Source: Atopobiaceae bacterium (GTDB taxonomy: Bacteria > Actinomycetota > Coriobacteriia > Coriobacteriales > Atopobiaceae). Taken from it: a stretch of DNA of 64,000 nucleotides. The DNA lies in assembly GCA_017941705.1 (NCBI GenBank), contig JAGAVX010000146.1, forward strand, positions 20,806-84,805. The letters are read 5' to 3'. A program made the translations under genes and the position numbers. The notes under the pieces are model-generated. The model saw only the letters and a program-made list of their open reading frames with translations. It had not been told where the DNA came from and did no database searches. Positions 53,179-61,406 of the stretch are shown in pieces; the stretch's first letter is position 1; the number at the start of each line of letters is the position of its first letter.

Positions 53179-53676
53179 TTAGTCGGCATACTTGGCCAGG
53201 ATGTTGTCAACGTCATCGGGAACGAGACGGCCATAGACCTCGTCGTTGACGGTGAGGACGGGTGCCAGGCCGCATGCGCCGATGCAACGGCAGGCTTCCA
53301 GGGAGAACTTCTCGTCTGCGCTGCACTCGCCCACGTCGATGCCCAGCTTCTCCTTGAGCTTCTCGAGGACGTCGCCAGAGCCCTTGACGTAGCAGGCGGT
53401 GCCCAGGCACACGGAGATGTTGTACTTGCCCTTGGGGGAGAGCGCGAACTGAGCGTAGAACGTTGCGACGCCGTAGACCTTCTCCAGCGGCACACCCATT
53501 CCGTCGGCGATCATCTCCTGGACCTCGATGGGCAGATAGCCATAGATGTCCTGGGCCTTCTGCATGACGACCATGACGTTGCTCTTGTCGTCGCAGTGCT
53601 CGGCGATGACTGCCTTAAGCTGCTCTTCCTGCTCTTTTGTCCCCTTGAACGGCAGCTTGCTGATCTTTTTCTGCAT
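53179..53676 (-). CDS. hydC: NuoE-like [2Fe-2S] subunit of the bifurcating hydrogenase
   Basis: A 165-residue NuoE/24-kDa homologue. The thioredoxin-like 2Fe-2S site uses C-L-G-T-A-C near 96-101 and C-R-C-I-G-A-C-G near 135-142; the N-terminal helical bundle has Y-G-Y-L-P-I-E-V and G-V-A-T-F-Y-A-Q-F. The ATG 53676 follows AAGGGGG; ten more upstream in-frame codons lack family similarity. First gene of the ten-gene hydrogenase operon. Confidence 0.94.
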   Translation of the reverse strand: MQKKISKLPFKGTKEQEEQLKAVIAEHCDDKSNVMVVMQKAQDIYGYLPIEVQEMIADGMGVPLEKVYGVATFYAQFALSPKGKYNISVCLGTACYVKGSGDVLEKLKEKLGIDVGECSADEKFSLEACRCIGACGLAPVLTVNDEVYGRLVPDDVDNILAKYAD

Positions 53677-53726
53677 GGAATCGAACCCCCTTTTTCTACA
53701 TTTCACGCAAAAACCCGTAGCTTAAA

Positions 53727-53735
53727 ATCATACCA
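53727..53735 (-). promoter_or_regulatory. Extended -10 element upstream of the hydrogenase operon
   Basis: On the minus strand TGGTATGAT (TGn plus TATGAT) lies 51 bp before the hydC start, in an AT-rich patch. No good -35 box is visible, as is allowed with an extended -10. Confidence 0.4.
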
Positions 53736-54034
53736 GACCACTGGCGGCGCTGACATGCTGCGATGGGATAACGCACGAAAAGACGGTCTTACGTGCACAC
53801 ACGGCCGATGTGCGGGAACGTTTCTTGGCCTGTTGGGTTTGACGGTGGTTGGCTGGATGTCGAGCGTGGCCGTGGGATTTGGCAGTGGCGTGGCGCGCTG
53901 CCGGGGCTTGGACGGAAAGGGGTCTCCCGTCTGCCCGTCCGCCCGGTTGCGCACGCCTTGGCACCGACGCCGTGACCCGGCGGTTCTACTATCATGGGAG
54001 CAGGTCGTCGGCTTGCGTCGTAGGAGGGCGTATC

Positions 54035-54517
54035 ATGCCAGGCAAGCGTTCGAACGTCATATCGTGGGACGAGTTCTTCATGAGGGCCGCCGTTGCGGCC
54101 AGCATGCGCAGCAAGGATCCCAACACGCAGGTCGGTGCCTGCATCGCCGATGCCGACAACCGGATTCTGTCGGTGGGGTACAACGGCACGCCACACGGTC
54201 TCGATGACGACGAGTTCCCCTGGGACGACTCGGAGGACCCACTGCGCGACAAGCACAGTTACGTGATTCACGCCGAGGCCAACGCGATCCTCAACTATCG
54301 GGGCTCGCTCAAGGACATGGCGGGCGGGGTAGTCTACGTGACGCTGTTCCCGTGCAAGGAGTGCGCAAAGACGCTCGTGCAGGCCGGCATTGGCGAGGTG
54401 GTCTACCTCGACGACAAGTACGACGGGACGACGGACAACCTTATTGCGAAGGCTGTACTCGACCGTTGCGGGGTAAAGTATAGGCAGGTGCATCTGCCCG
54501 AGGCCGCGGTGGTATAG
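54035..54517 (+). CDS. dCMP/cytidine deaminase family protein
   Basis: A 160-residue zinc deaminase, most likely deoxycytidylate deaminase supplying dUMP for dTMP synthesis. The catalytic H79-A-E81 and P106-C107-K-E-C110 motifs are intact, and the N-terminal D-P-N-T-Q-V-G-A and G-Y-N-G-T-P segments are typical of dCMP deaminases. ATG 54035 follows TAGGAGGG. The 330 bp before it hold the hydrogenase promoter and nothing else I can name. Confidence 0.92.
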   Translation: MPGKRSNVISWDEFFMRAAVAASMRSKDPNTQVGACIADADNRILSVGYNGTPHGLDDDEFPWDDSEDPLRDKHSYVIHAEANAILNYRGSLKDMAGGVVYVTLFPCKECAKTLVQAGIGEVVYLDDKYDGTTDNLIAKAVLDRCGVKYRQVHLPEAAVV

Positions 54518-54628
54518 GCGCGGCTTTGGCTGTGACACGGCGGGAGGCGCTGGCGGCCAGAGAGGCCAAGTGCCGCACCACCGCACAAGAGGGCATGCGT
54601 ATGCGATGGGCATGAGGAAGGAAGATTG

Positions 54629-55378
54629 ATGGCAGACTACATTAGCAGGGAAGTGGCGCGCGAGCGCCTGAACAAGGCCTGCAAAAAGGGAAAGATCCTG
54701 ATGGTGATCGTGCTGCTGCTCGGGCTGCTGTACGCGGGCCTGTGCGCGCTCATCGCCATGGACATCAAGGTCCCCGACATGGTGTACAACATCATGCTCG
54801 TGATAGTGCCGCTGATGAGCGACAAGATTCTTGCCGCCGCAGACTGCGGCACGAGGGGGTTCATCTTCCTGCTGACGGCCATCATCGGTCTTCTCATGTT
54901 TGGGAAGATCGCCAAGACCGGCGATGCGTTCAGGTCGGGCCAGCTCAAGCAGCTGCGCGTGATTTCGGTTCTGACGATTCTGCTTGGCTTCATGCCGACG
55001 CTGGTTGGCAATGGCGTCAAGGCCTTCCTGGCGGTGCGTTCGGGCAATCCGCCAATCGCCAACATGAGCCTGGCGATCGACGTGCTGTGCATCGGTATCG
55101 GCGTCCTGATGTTTGCCGTCACGCGTGTGCAGGTGGCGGGCGGCGTGCTGAAGAGCCAGGAGGCCCTCATCGCAAGCGATCCGATTGCCGGTGGCATGAC
55201 TGAGCCCAACTTTGCCAACGTCCCGGACATCTCGTCGATGACGACGGCGATTCCGGCCACGCAGGTGGCTTCCACTCAGGCGTCGGGCATGACGGCCGTT
55301 AAGGAGGCAGCGTCCTCCGACGGACTCGGCGTTGACGCGACGCAGGCCGATCAGAGCACCAGCTCGACGGGCCTGTAG
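54629..55378 (+). CDS. Multi-helix membrane protein of unknown function
   Basis: A 249-residue protein with five hydrophobic segments (about 22-44, 48-68, 76-96, 112-130 and 148-170) and a long Ser/Thr-rich hydrophilic tail from about 190. The N-terminus is basic and charged. I recognise no family. ATG 54629 is preceded by GAGGAAGGAAG. It stands alone between the deaminase gene and a hairpin at 55428. Confidence 0.75.
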   Translation: MADYISREVARERLNKACKKGKILMVIVLLLGLLYAGLCALIAMDIKVPDMVYNIMLVIVPLMSDKILAAADCGTRGFIFLLTAIIGLLMFGKIAKTGDAFRSGQLKQLRVISVLTILLGFMPTLVGNGVKAFLAVRSGNPPIANMSLAIDVLCIGIGVLMFAVTRVQVAGGVLKSQEALIASDPIAGGMTEPNFANVPDISSMTTAIPATQVASTQASGMTAVKEAASSDGLGVDATQADQSTSSTGL

Positions 55379-55427
55379 GAGGGCGGGCGGCGTGGCGCCG
55401 CCTGTTGACGGCGTGAGCGGATAGCAG

Positions 55428-55464
55428 GTAGCCCCCAAATGGCACGAGGTCATTTGGGGGCTAC
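55428..55464. terminator. Hairpin between convergent membrane-protein and ohrR genes
   Basis: A perfect 14-bp stem, GTAGCCCCCAAATG / CATTTGGGGGCTAC, with a 9-base loop lies between the two convergent stop codons. No T-run follows on either strand, so this could also be an intergenic repeat. Confidence 0.6.
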
Positions 55465-55509
55465 TCATGTAGGTCGGGTCTGAGTGCTTGGGCGAATGGG
55501 CTTGTGCGA

Positions 55510-55965
55510 TCAGTCGCACATCGAGGCGATGAGCTTTTCGAGCAGCAGCTTGAGCTGCAGGGCCTCTTCGGGTTCGAGCGAGATGCAGCTGGCAATGCAG
55601 TTGGGAACCGCAAGCGCCTGCTCGCGCAAGGCACGGCCCTCGTCGGTGAGCGTCACGATGACCGCGCGCTCGTCGACATCGGAGCGCCTGCGCTGCAGGT
55701 AGCCGTGTGCCTCGAGGCGCTTGAGCAGGGGTGTCAGCGTGGCCGAGTCAAGATGCAGCCGTGTTCCGAGCTCGCCGACCTTGACCCCGTCACGCTCCCA
55801 GAGCGCCATCATGGTGACGTACTGGGGATAGGTGAGCTTGAGCGGGTCGAGGAAGGGCTTGTACAGCCTGATGAGCTCGCGCGATGCTGCGTAGAGCGGA
55901 AAGCACAGCTGGTTGTCGAGGCTGAGCGGGTTGAAGCTCGTGGGGTCTGGAGTGATTTCTGGCAT
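55510..55965 (-). CDS. ohrR: MarR-family regulator, OhrR type
   Basis: A 151-residue MarR protein closely matching OhrR, the organic-peroxide-sensing repressor. It has [15 protein letters not shown] with the reactive C21, the tyrosines that hydrogen-bond it (L-Y-K-P and L-T-Y-P-Q-Y), and the HTH segment [16 protein letters not shown]. Start 55965 gives the normal OhrR N-terminus; an upstream extension looks non-coding. No ohr peroxidase gene is adjacent. The target may be its own gene or one elsewhere. Confidence 0.9.
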   Translation of the reverse strand: MPEITPDPTSFNPLSLDNQLCFPLYAASRELIRLYKPFLDPLKLTYPQYVTMMALWERDGVKVGELGTRLHLDSATLTPLLKRLEAHGYLQRRRSDVDERAVIVTLTDEGRALREQALAVPNCIASCISLEPEEALQLKLLLEKLIASMCD

Positions 55966-56019
55966 GGTCTGAGGCTTTCTGTCCTTAGATATTCGTGTGC
56001 AAGATACTTGTGAACGCTT

Positions 56020-56025
56020 AGTATA
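56020..56025 (-). promoter_or_regulatory. Possible -10 box of ohrR
   Basis: TATACT on the minus strand, with TG one base upstream (TGCTATACT), lies 55 bp before the ohrR start. CAATTG overlaps it and the perfect repeat CAAGATACTTG sits at 56000-56010; either could be part of an OhrR operator. Confidence 0.35.
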
Positions 56026-56163
56026 GCAATTGATGCATGGGGGAGTCACAGTCTTTTTCGGCGTGCTACGCTTTGGTTGCCATTTGATGGAGCTGATTGA
56101 CCGATGTGTCCAAATCAGGTTATCTAGCTAGGCGAACTAGCGAACTATCCTAAGGGGCACCTC

Positions 56164-57264
56164 ATGGCCTTCTCTCTTCCCGAATATGCGGCACCCGACT
56201 TTGCCAAGACGTACTACCAGCGCGTTCCCGATGTCCAGTGGGCCGTTTGCGACATGGATGGCGTTGCTCCGGCCGGCTTTCACAGCACGTCGATGCATCC
56301 CGAGTACTTCAAGATCGACGGCGAGTGGGTCCTGTTGCGCGACATCATGATGGATGATGCGGTGCGCATGACGCCCAAGGGCGAGATCGAGGTCGTGCCT
56401 CCGCGTGATCTTCGTGTGGGGGACCGGGTCGCGCTTGGACGCTCCGAGCACGGCGATGATGGCATCGTGGTGTGGTCTCGGGGCTTCGAGACGGTCAGCG
56501 AGTCATCGGGTGACCAGTTTGCCTTCAGGCAGGGCCGTAGCCGCGAGACCTCGTACGCGCGTGACTACGACCGCCTCATCGAACTGCTCAAATACGAGAA
56601 GGCGACCGGTGGCAACGTGCTGTGGGTCATGGGACCGGCCTTCACCTTTGACGCCGATGCCCGTCATGCCATGCAGCGGATGATCGAGGCGGGCTACGTC
56701 GACGGCGTGATGGGTGGCAACGCGCTCGCGACCCACGACCTCGAGGGCGCGGTGCTGCACACCGCGCTCGGTCAGGACATCTACACGCAGGAGTCGATGC
56801 CTGGCGGTCACTACCACCACATCGACATCATCAACGAGGTCCGCAGGTCGGGCTCGATCAGCCAGTTCGTCGAGGACCACGACGTGCACGATGGCATCAT
56901 GTACGCGCTGGTCAAATGCGGCATCCCCTTTGTGCTTGCGGGATCCATCCGCGATGACGGCCCGCTGCCCGAGGTAGTGGGCGACGCCTACGACGCGCAG
57001 GACGGCATGTACGCGCTCATTCGCAAGTCGACGACGATCGTCTGTATGGCAACCATGCTGCACAGCATCGCCACCGGCAACCTTGCGGCCTCATATTGCG
57101 TGACAGCTGATGGCCGCGTGCGGCCCAAGTTCTTCTATGCGGTCGATGCGACGGAGTTTGCCGTCAACAAGCTGCGTGACCGTGGCAGCCTTGCGGCGAC
57201 GACCATCGTGACCAATGCGCGCGACTTCATCACCAACATCGCCCGGGGTGTAGAAGCACTCTAG
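56164..57264 (+). CDS. LOR/SDH-domain protein, putative ornithine cyclodeaminase of the ArgZ/AgrE C-terminal type
   Basis: A 366-residue protein matching the LOR/SDH conserved domain (TIGR00300 kind). Signature segments are G-G-H-Y-H-H-I-D-I-I-N-E-V-R near 216-229, D-G-I-M-Y-A-L-V-K near 243-251, L-A-G-S-I-R-D-D-G-P-L-P near 258-269 and M-G-G-N-A-L-A-T-H-D near 181-190. In archaea and in cyanobacterial AgrE/ArgZ this domain converts ornithine to proline. Here it is free-standing, without the arginine dihydrolase domain. Its stop codon lies at the edge of a tandem repeat array. Confidence 0.82.
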   Translation: MAFSLPEYAAPDFAKTYYQRVPDVQWAVCDMDGVAPAGFHSTSMHPEYFKIDGEWVLLRDIMMDDAVRMTPKGEIEVVPPRDLRVGDRVALGRSEHGDDGIVVWSRGFETVSESSGDQFAFRQGRSRETSYARDYDRLIELLKYEKATGGNVLWVMGPAFTFDADARHAMQRMIEAGYVDGVMGGNALATHDLEGAVLHTALGQDIYTQESMPGGHYHHIDIINEVRRSGSISQFVEDHDVHDGIMYALVKCGIPFVLAGSIRDDGPLPEVVGDAYDAQDGMYALIRKSTTIVCMATMLHSIATGNLAASYCVTADGRVRPKFFYAVDATEFAVNKLRDRGSLAATTIVTNARDFITNIARGVEAL

Positions 57265-57371
57265 GCGTGCATCGGTGCCTGTCCCCGATGCACGCGGGCG
57301 TGCGGTGGTGCCTGTCCCCGATGCACGCGGGCGTGCGGTGGTGCCTGTCCCCGATGCACGCCTAGAGTCTG
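57255..57371. repeat. Three tandem 33-bp GGTGCCTGTCCCC palindromes
   Basis: Units begin with GCGTGC at 57265, 57298 and 57331, each with GGTGCCTGTCCCCGATGCACGC. The period is exactly 33 bp. The outer borders also pair: ACTCTAGGCGTGCATCGG on the left and CCGATGCACGCCTAGAGT on the right. As at 39274, the TAG and CTA in the arms are the stop codons of the two convergent genes. Confidence 0.88.
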
Positions 57372-58561
57372 CTGGCTACTGCGAGGATGAAGTCGCGGGT
57401 GTTGAGCTTGGTCGGGTTCTCAAGGGTGGTAATGGCGGCTAGGTCGCCAGTCATCTGACCCGACTCGATGGTGTCGATGGTCGCGCGCTCAAGTCGGTCG
57501 GCAAAGGCCACGAGCTCGGGCAGCTCGTCCAGCTCGCCGCGTTTGCGCAGCGCGCCCGACCAGGCAAAGATCGTGGCGACCGAGTTGGTGGACGTCTCCT
57601 CGCCCGCCAGATGCTTGTAGTAGTGACGCTGGACCGTGCCGTGCGCCGCCTCGTACTCAAAGTAGCCCTTGGGGGAGACCAGCACCGACGTCATCATGGC
57701 TAGGCTGCCGAAGGCGGTGGAGAGCATGTCGCTCATCACGTCGCCGTCGTAGTTCTTGCAGGCCCAGATGAAGCCGCCCTCGCTGCGGATGACGCGCGCA
57801 ACCGCGTCGTCGATCAGCGTGTAGAAGTACTCGATGCCGGCCTCTTCGAAGCGCGTGCGGTAGTCGGCGTCAAAGACCTCCTGGAAGATGTCCTTGAAGC
57901 GGTGGTCGTAGGTCTTGCTGATGGTGTCCTTGCTGGCAAACCAGATGTCCTGCCTGGTGGACAGGGCGTACTCGAAGCTGGCGCGGGCGAAGCTCTCGAT
58001 CGACGCGTCGAGGTTGTGGATGCCCTGCGCGATGCCGGGCTCGGCAAACTCATGGACGGTCGCACGGATCTCCTCGCCGCCGTCCGCAGGGGTGTACACC
58101 AGCTCGACCTTGCCCGGCGCGGGCACGGTCAGCTCGACGTTCTTGTACACGTCGCCATAGGCGTGACGTGCGATGGTGATGGGCTTCTTCCAAGTGCGCA
58201 CGTAGGGCTCGATGCCCTTGACCACGATGGGGGCGCGGAACACGGTGCCGTCGAGGATGGCGCGGATGGTGCCGTTGGGGCTCTTCCACATCTGGGAGAG
58301 GTTGTACTCGTCGACGCGTGCGGCGTTGGGGGTGATCGTGGCGCACTTGACGGCAACGCCCAGGCGCTTGGTCGCTTCGGCGGAGTCGACGGTGACCTGG
58401 TCCTTCGTGCGTTCGCGCTCCTCGAGGCCAAGGTCGTAGTACTCGGTCTTGAGGTCGACGTACGGGCAGATAAGCTCGTCCTTGATCATCTGCCAGATGA
58501 TGCGGGTCATCTCGTCGCCGTCCATCTCGACGAGCGGCGTGGTCATGGCAATCTTGGTCAT
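57362..58561 (-). CDS. icd: NADP-dependent isocitrate dehydrogenase
   Basis: A 399-residue enzyme of the eukaryotic-type (subfamily II) isocitrate dehydrogenases, oxidising isocitrate to 2-oxoglutarate. Motifs: [12 protein letters not shown] at the start, W-K-S-P-N-G-T-I-R near 92-100 for isocitrate binding, Y-D-G-D-V near 245-250 and E-A-A-H-G-T-V with R-H-Y. Start 58561 follows GGAGG. In such anaerobes it supplies NADPH and 2-oxoglutarate in an incomplete citrate pathway (inference). Confidence 0.94.
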   Translation of the reverse strand: MTKIAMTTPLVEMDGDEMTRIIWQMIKDELICPYVDLKTEYYDLGLEERERTKDQVTVDSAEATKRLGVAVKCATITPNAARVDEYNLSQMWKSPNGTIRAILDGTVFRAPIVVKGIEPYVRTWKKPITIARHAYGDVYKNVELTVPAPGKVELVYTPADGGEEIRATVHEFAEPGIAQGIHNLDASIESFARASFEYALSTRQDIWFASKDTISKTYDHRFKDIFQEVFDADYRTRFEEAGIEYFYTLIDDAVARVIRSEGGFIWACKNYDGDVMSDMLSTAFGSLAMMTSVLVSPKGYFEYEAAHGTVQRHYYKHLAGEETSTNSVATIFAWSGALRKRGELDELPELVAFADRLERATIDTIESGQMTGDLAAITTLENPTKLNTRDFILAVASRL

Positions 58562-58666
58562 GCTGCCTCCAAAATGCTGGCGGATCGTGCGGTGCGGCAC
58601 CCATTGTACCTGTGCTTGCGGGCCACCTGCCATTTGTGGCCGATTGTTCATGTTTGCGACGAGTGG

Positions 58667-58791
58667 TCCGCCGGATACGGCTTCCCGAGGTCCCGCGAGG
58701 CCGAATTGTGCGTACCAGTCGGCGACCCGTCCGTCTGATTCGGCTTCCCGATGTCCCGCGATGCCGTTTCGTGCGTATCAGCCAGCAACCC
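58667..58791. repeat. Two diverged 63-bp tandem repeats
   Basis: A unit starting TCCGCCGGAT-CGGCTTCCCGAG at 58667 is repeated from 58730 as TCCGTCTGATTCGGCTTCCCGA. Both continue with GTCCCGCGA, GTGCGTA and a final C-G-A-C-C-C or C-A-A-C-C-C block. Most positions agree. It lies between the divergent icd and MATE genes. Confidence 0.75.
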
Positions 58792-58861
58792 AATCCCCTC
58801 ATCGTCGGCCCTCACGAGTTTGCGCTATCGTAGGGTGCCGCAAATCTGAAAGGTGGTGAGG

Positions 58862-60280
58862 ATGGCAGCTGGCACGCTCGACATAGATGCTCTTCGCGAG
58901 GGGGCGACCCCATCGCGGGCATCCATGGCGCGCACCGTGCTGGCCTTGAGCGCCCCCGCGATCTTGGCCGAGCTCTCGACCACGCTCATGCAATACATCG
59001 ATGCCGCCATGGTGGGCAGTCTCGGCGCGCACGCCACGGCCTCCATCGGCATCGTCGAGTCGACCATCTGGCTGCTCGATGGGCTGGCCATGAGTGCTGC
59101 CATGGGTTTTACCGTGCAGGTCGCTCAGCTCGTCGGCGCAGGTCGAGACGAGGAGGCGCGTAACGTCCTGCGCCAGGCAATCGTCGTCCTCGTGGCGTTT
59201 GGCGCCATCCTCGCGGCTGTGGGCATGGGGGTCTCGGGCTCGCTGCCCAGATGGCTCGGCGCCGCTCCCGAGCTCTACGACGACTCCGCGCGCTACGTAC
59301 GGGTCTGCTCGCTTGCATTGCTCCCCCTCGCCCTGGCGCGTCTGGGCACGGGCATGCTCCAATGCAGCGGCGACATGCGCACGCCATCGATGCTCAATGT
59401 GCTCTCATGCCTCTTTGACGTGGGCTTCAACGCGATGCTCATCCGTGATGGCTGGGACATAACGCTGGCTGGAGTGTCGGTGCACCTGCCTGCGGCAGGA
59501 CTGGGGGTCGTTGGGGCGGCGCTCGGGACGCTTCTGGCGCAGACCGTGACCGCATGCCTGCTGATGTGGTGCACCTTGGCTCGATCCGAGCGACTTGCCC
59601 TGAGGGAGCGGGGCACGTGGATGCCCCAGCTGCGCACGCTGCGTCCCGCCTGGAGCATGAGCTGGCCGATGTTTGTCGAGCGCGTCGTGACGAGTGCGGC
59701 TTACGTCGCCTGCACTGCCATCGTGGCGCCTTTGGGCGTGGTCGCGGTTGCCGCCAACTCGCTGGCAATCACGGCCGAGGCCGTCTGCTACATGCCGGGC
59801 GTGGGTATCGAGGCCGCTGCCACGACGCTAGTTGGCCAGACGCTTGGCGCGCGCCGCAAGGACATGGCACGCTCGTTCGCGCGACTCTCCACTGTGCTAG
59901 GCATGCTGGTGATGTCGGCGAGCGGCCTGGTGATGTTCGTGCTTGCCCCGCAGATCATGGCCATGCTTACGCCGGATGCGGCGGTGCAGGAGCTCGGCGT
60001 GCGAGTCTTGCGCATCGAGGCGTTTGCGGAGCCGCTGTTTGCTGCGTCCATGGTGGCCGCTGGGGCCCTGCGTGGTGCGGGTGACACGCTGATTCCCAGC
60101 ATCATCTCGCTGGCCTCGATGTGGGGTGTGCGCATCACGCTCATGCGAGTGGTGGCGCCTCGGTGGGGCCTCACGGGCGTGTGGCGCGTGATGGCCTTTG
60201 AACTGTGCGTTCGCGGAGCGCTGTTCCTCTGGCGCCTGCTGCACGACAAGTGGCTCGACCGCGCTGTGCCCGTTGGCTAG
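58862..60280 (+). CDS. MATE family efflux transporter
   Basis: A 472-residue membrane exporter with about twelve helices in two homologous halves. It shows the MATE pattern A-P-A-I-L-A-E-L near 32, V-G-S-L-G-A-H-A near 52, and V-G-Q-T-L-G-A-R-R-K-D near 320-330. Such proteins expel drugs or other cations in exchange for Na+ or H+. ATG 58862 follows AAAGGTGG; an upstream GTG at 58853 is less likely. Confidence 0.92.
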   Translation: MAAGTLDIDALREGATPSRASMARTVLALSAPAILAELSTTLMQYIDAAMVGSLGAHATASIGIVESTIWLLDGLAMSAAMGFTVQVAQLVGAGRDEEARNVLRQAIVVLVAFGAILAAVGMGVSGSLPRWLGAAPELYDDSARYVRVCSLALLPLALARLGTGMLQCSGDMRTPSMLNVLSCLFDVGFNAMLIRDGWDITLAGVSVHLPAAGLGVVGAALGTLLAQTVTACLLMWCTLARSERLALRERGTWMPQLRTLRPAWSMSWPMFVERVVTSAAYVACTAIVAPLGVVAVAANSLAITAEAVCYMPGVGIEAAATTLVGQTLGARRKDMARSFARLSTVLGMLVMSASGLVMFVLAPQIMAMLTPDAAVQELGVRVLRIEAFAEPLFAASMVAAGALRGAGDTLIPSIISLASMWGVRITLMRVVAPRWGLTGVWRVMAFELCVRGALFLWRLLHDKWLDRAVPVG

Positions 60281-60292
60281 CGCTAATGTTGA

Positions 60293-60331
60293 TGCCACTC
60301 GTGTGGCCCACGGTGGGCCATGCGTGTGGCA
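60293..60331. terminator. Hairpin after the MATE gene
   Basis: TGGCCCAC (60304-60311) pairs with GTGGGCCA (60313-60320), and TGCCAC (60293-60298) with GTGGCA (60326-60331), across symmetric 5-base bulges. No T-run follows. The rest of the gap to 60531 holds nothing I can identify. Confidence 0.5.
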
Positions 60332-60531
60332 CAGTTGCTCTCGCGCTTTGCGATGACGGGTACACTCTTGTGGCCCAAAATTGTACCCGTCGGAGAATAC
60401 TGCGGGAAAACGTTTGGCTTTCGACTGTCCCGCCGTGGGTCAAATCACTGGTTGCCCGAGCGGTATAGCCCATGTCGCGTTTTGCGCTGCCGGGCACACT
60501 CTCTCGCTGCGGGCCCAAGCTCCAATAGGAC

Positions 60532-61266
60532 CTAGCTGCCGTCTTTGGAGTGCTCCGCGGGAAGGACGTCCGCCGCATGCAGTGCCTCGATGATGGCGGC
60601 ACCCATGACCTGCTGGCCCTCCTGGTTGGGATGCCGCCCGTCATTCAAAAAGCACTCGGGATGCTTTCTGAGGGCAGTCTCGCATCCATGCAGATACACC
60701 ACCCCGGCCTCGTCGGCAGCCTCTTGGTACCAAGGAATGCGTTTGACGATCTTTTCCTGGTAGGTGGTGTCTCTGAGGTCCCAGCTGGTGATGGTGTGCA
60801 TGATGGTGGCGTTGGGGTAGAGCTCGCGCAAGCGGTCGAGAGTGGCGCGGTACCACGAGAGCGCTTCGTCCGCAGGCAGGTTGCGGTCGTTGCCGGCGCC
60901 ACCAACGACGAGCACGTGCGTTACGGCTGGGTCCACGGGCTCGCTGGAGAGGAGGTCGACAAAGTGGCCGTTCGCCACGCCAAAGCCATAGCCACCGTGT
61001 CGAAAGATCTTGCAGCTAGAGGACGGGACGCCCCATGCGTCTCGCACCTGCTCGGGCCACGGATAGTCGACACCATGCTCGGGCACCAAGGCCGCATACG
61101 AATCGCCTATCAGGACGAGCTTGGGGGTCGTTGGCTTGGGTGCGGCCTCGTCGCGTGGCGCGGCGCAGGCGGAAAAGAGCAACACCGTAGCGAATGCGAT
61201 GCACAGCCGAGCGCATAGCCGTCCAACCCAGTGGGCGCGTGGTTCTCGACCGGCAGGTTGCACCAT
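60532..61266 (-). CDS. SGNH/GDSL-type hydrolase lipoprotein
   Basis: A 244-residue exported lipoprotein with lipobox L-F-S-A-C (C34). The SGNH esterase fold is shown by I-G-D-S-Y (catalytic S56), the G-G-Y-G block, V-G-G-A-G-N-D near 123 and a C-terminal D-G-R-H-P-N-Q-E-G with the D-x-x-H catalytic pair. It may deacylate surface glycans or peptidoglycan. It is monocistronic, divergent from the UvrA gene. Confidence 0.88.
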   Translation of the reverse strand: MVQPAGREPRAHWVGRLCARLCIAFATVLLFSACAAPRDEAAPKPTTPKLVLIGDSYAALVPEHGVDYPWPEQVRDAWGVPSSSCKIFRHGGYGFGVANGHFVDLLSSEPVDPAVTHVLVVGGAGNDRNLPADEALSWYRATLDRLRELYPNATIMHTITSWDLRDTTYQEKIVKRIPWYQEAADEAGVVYLHGCETALRKHPECFLNDGRHPNQEGQQVMGAAIIEALHAADVLPAEHSKDGS

Positions 61267-61406
61267 GGGGCGTCCTTTCGTGGGCGTATGCGTACGGTCG
61301 CAGGGACGGGTTCATGGGGAGGAGTATACCGCAGGAATGCCTTGCCGCCGTTTGCTCTGCGTAAGGCCCCCTCTCCTGCTATCGTCTTGTTTGGGAGATG
61401 ATGCAG

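Noticed and set aside
53677..53800. Rex operator before the hydrogenase operon
   Set aside because: Redox control by Rex would be sensible, but no TTGTTA-N6-TAACAA-like palindrome is present in this stretch.
57265..57362. Regular 33-bp spacing resembling a tiny CRISPR array
   Set aside because: There are no unique spacers; the units are whole tandem copies of an intergenic palindrome also found singly, and no cas genes are near.
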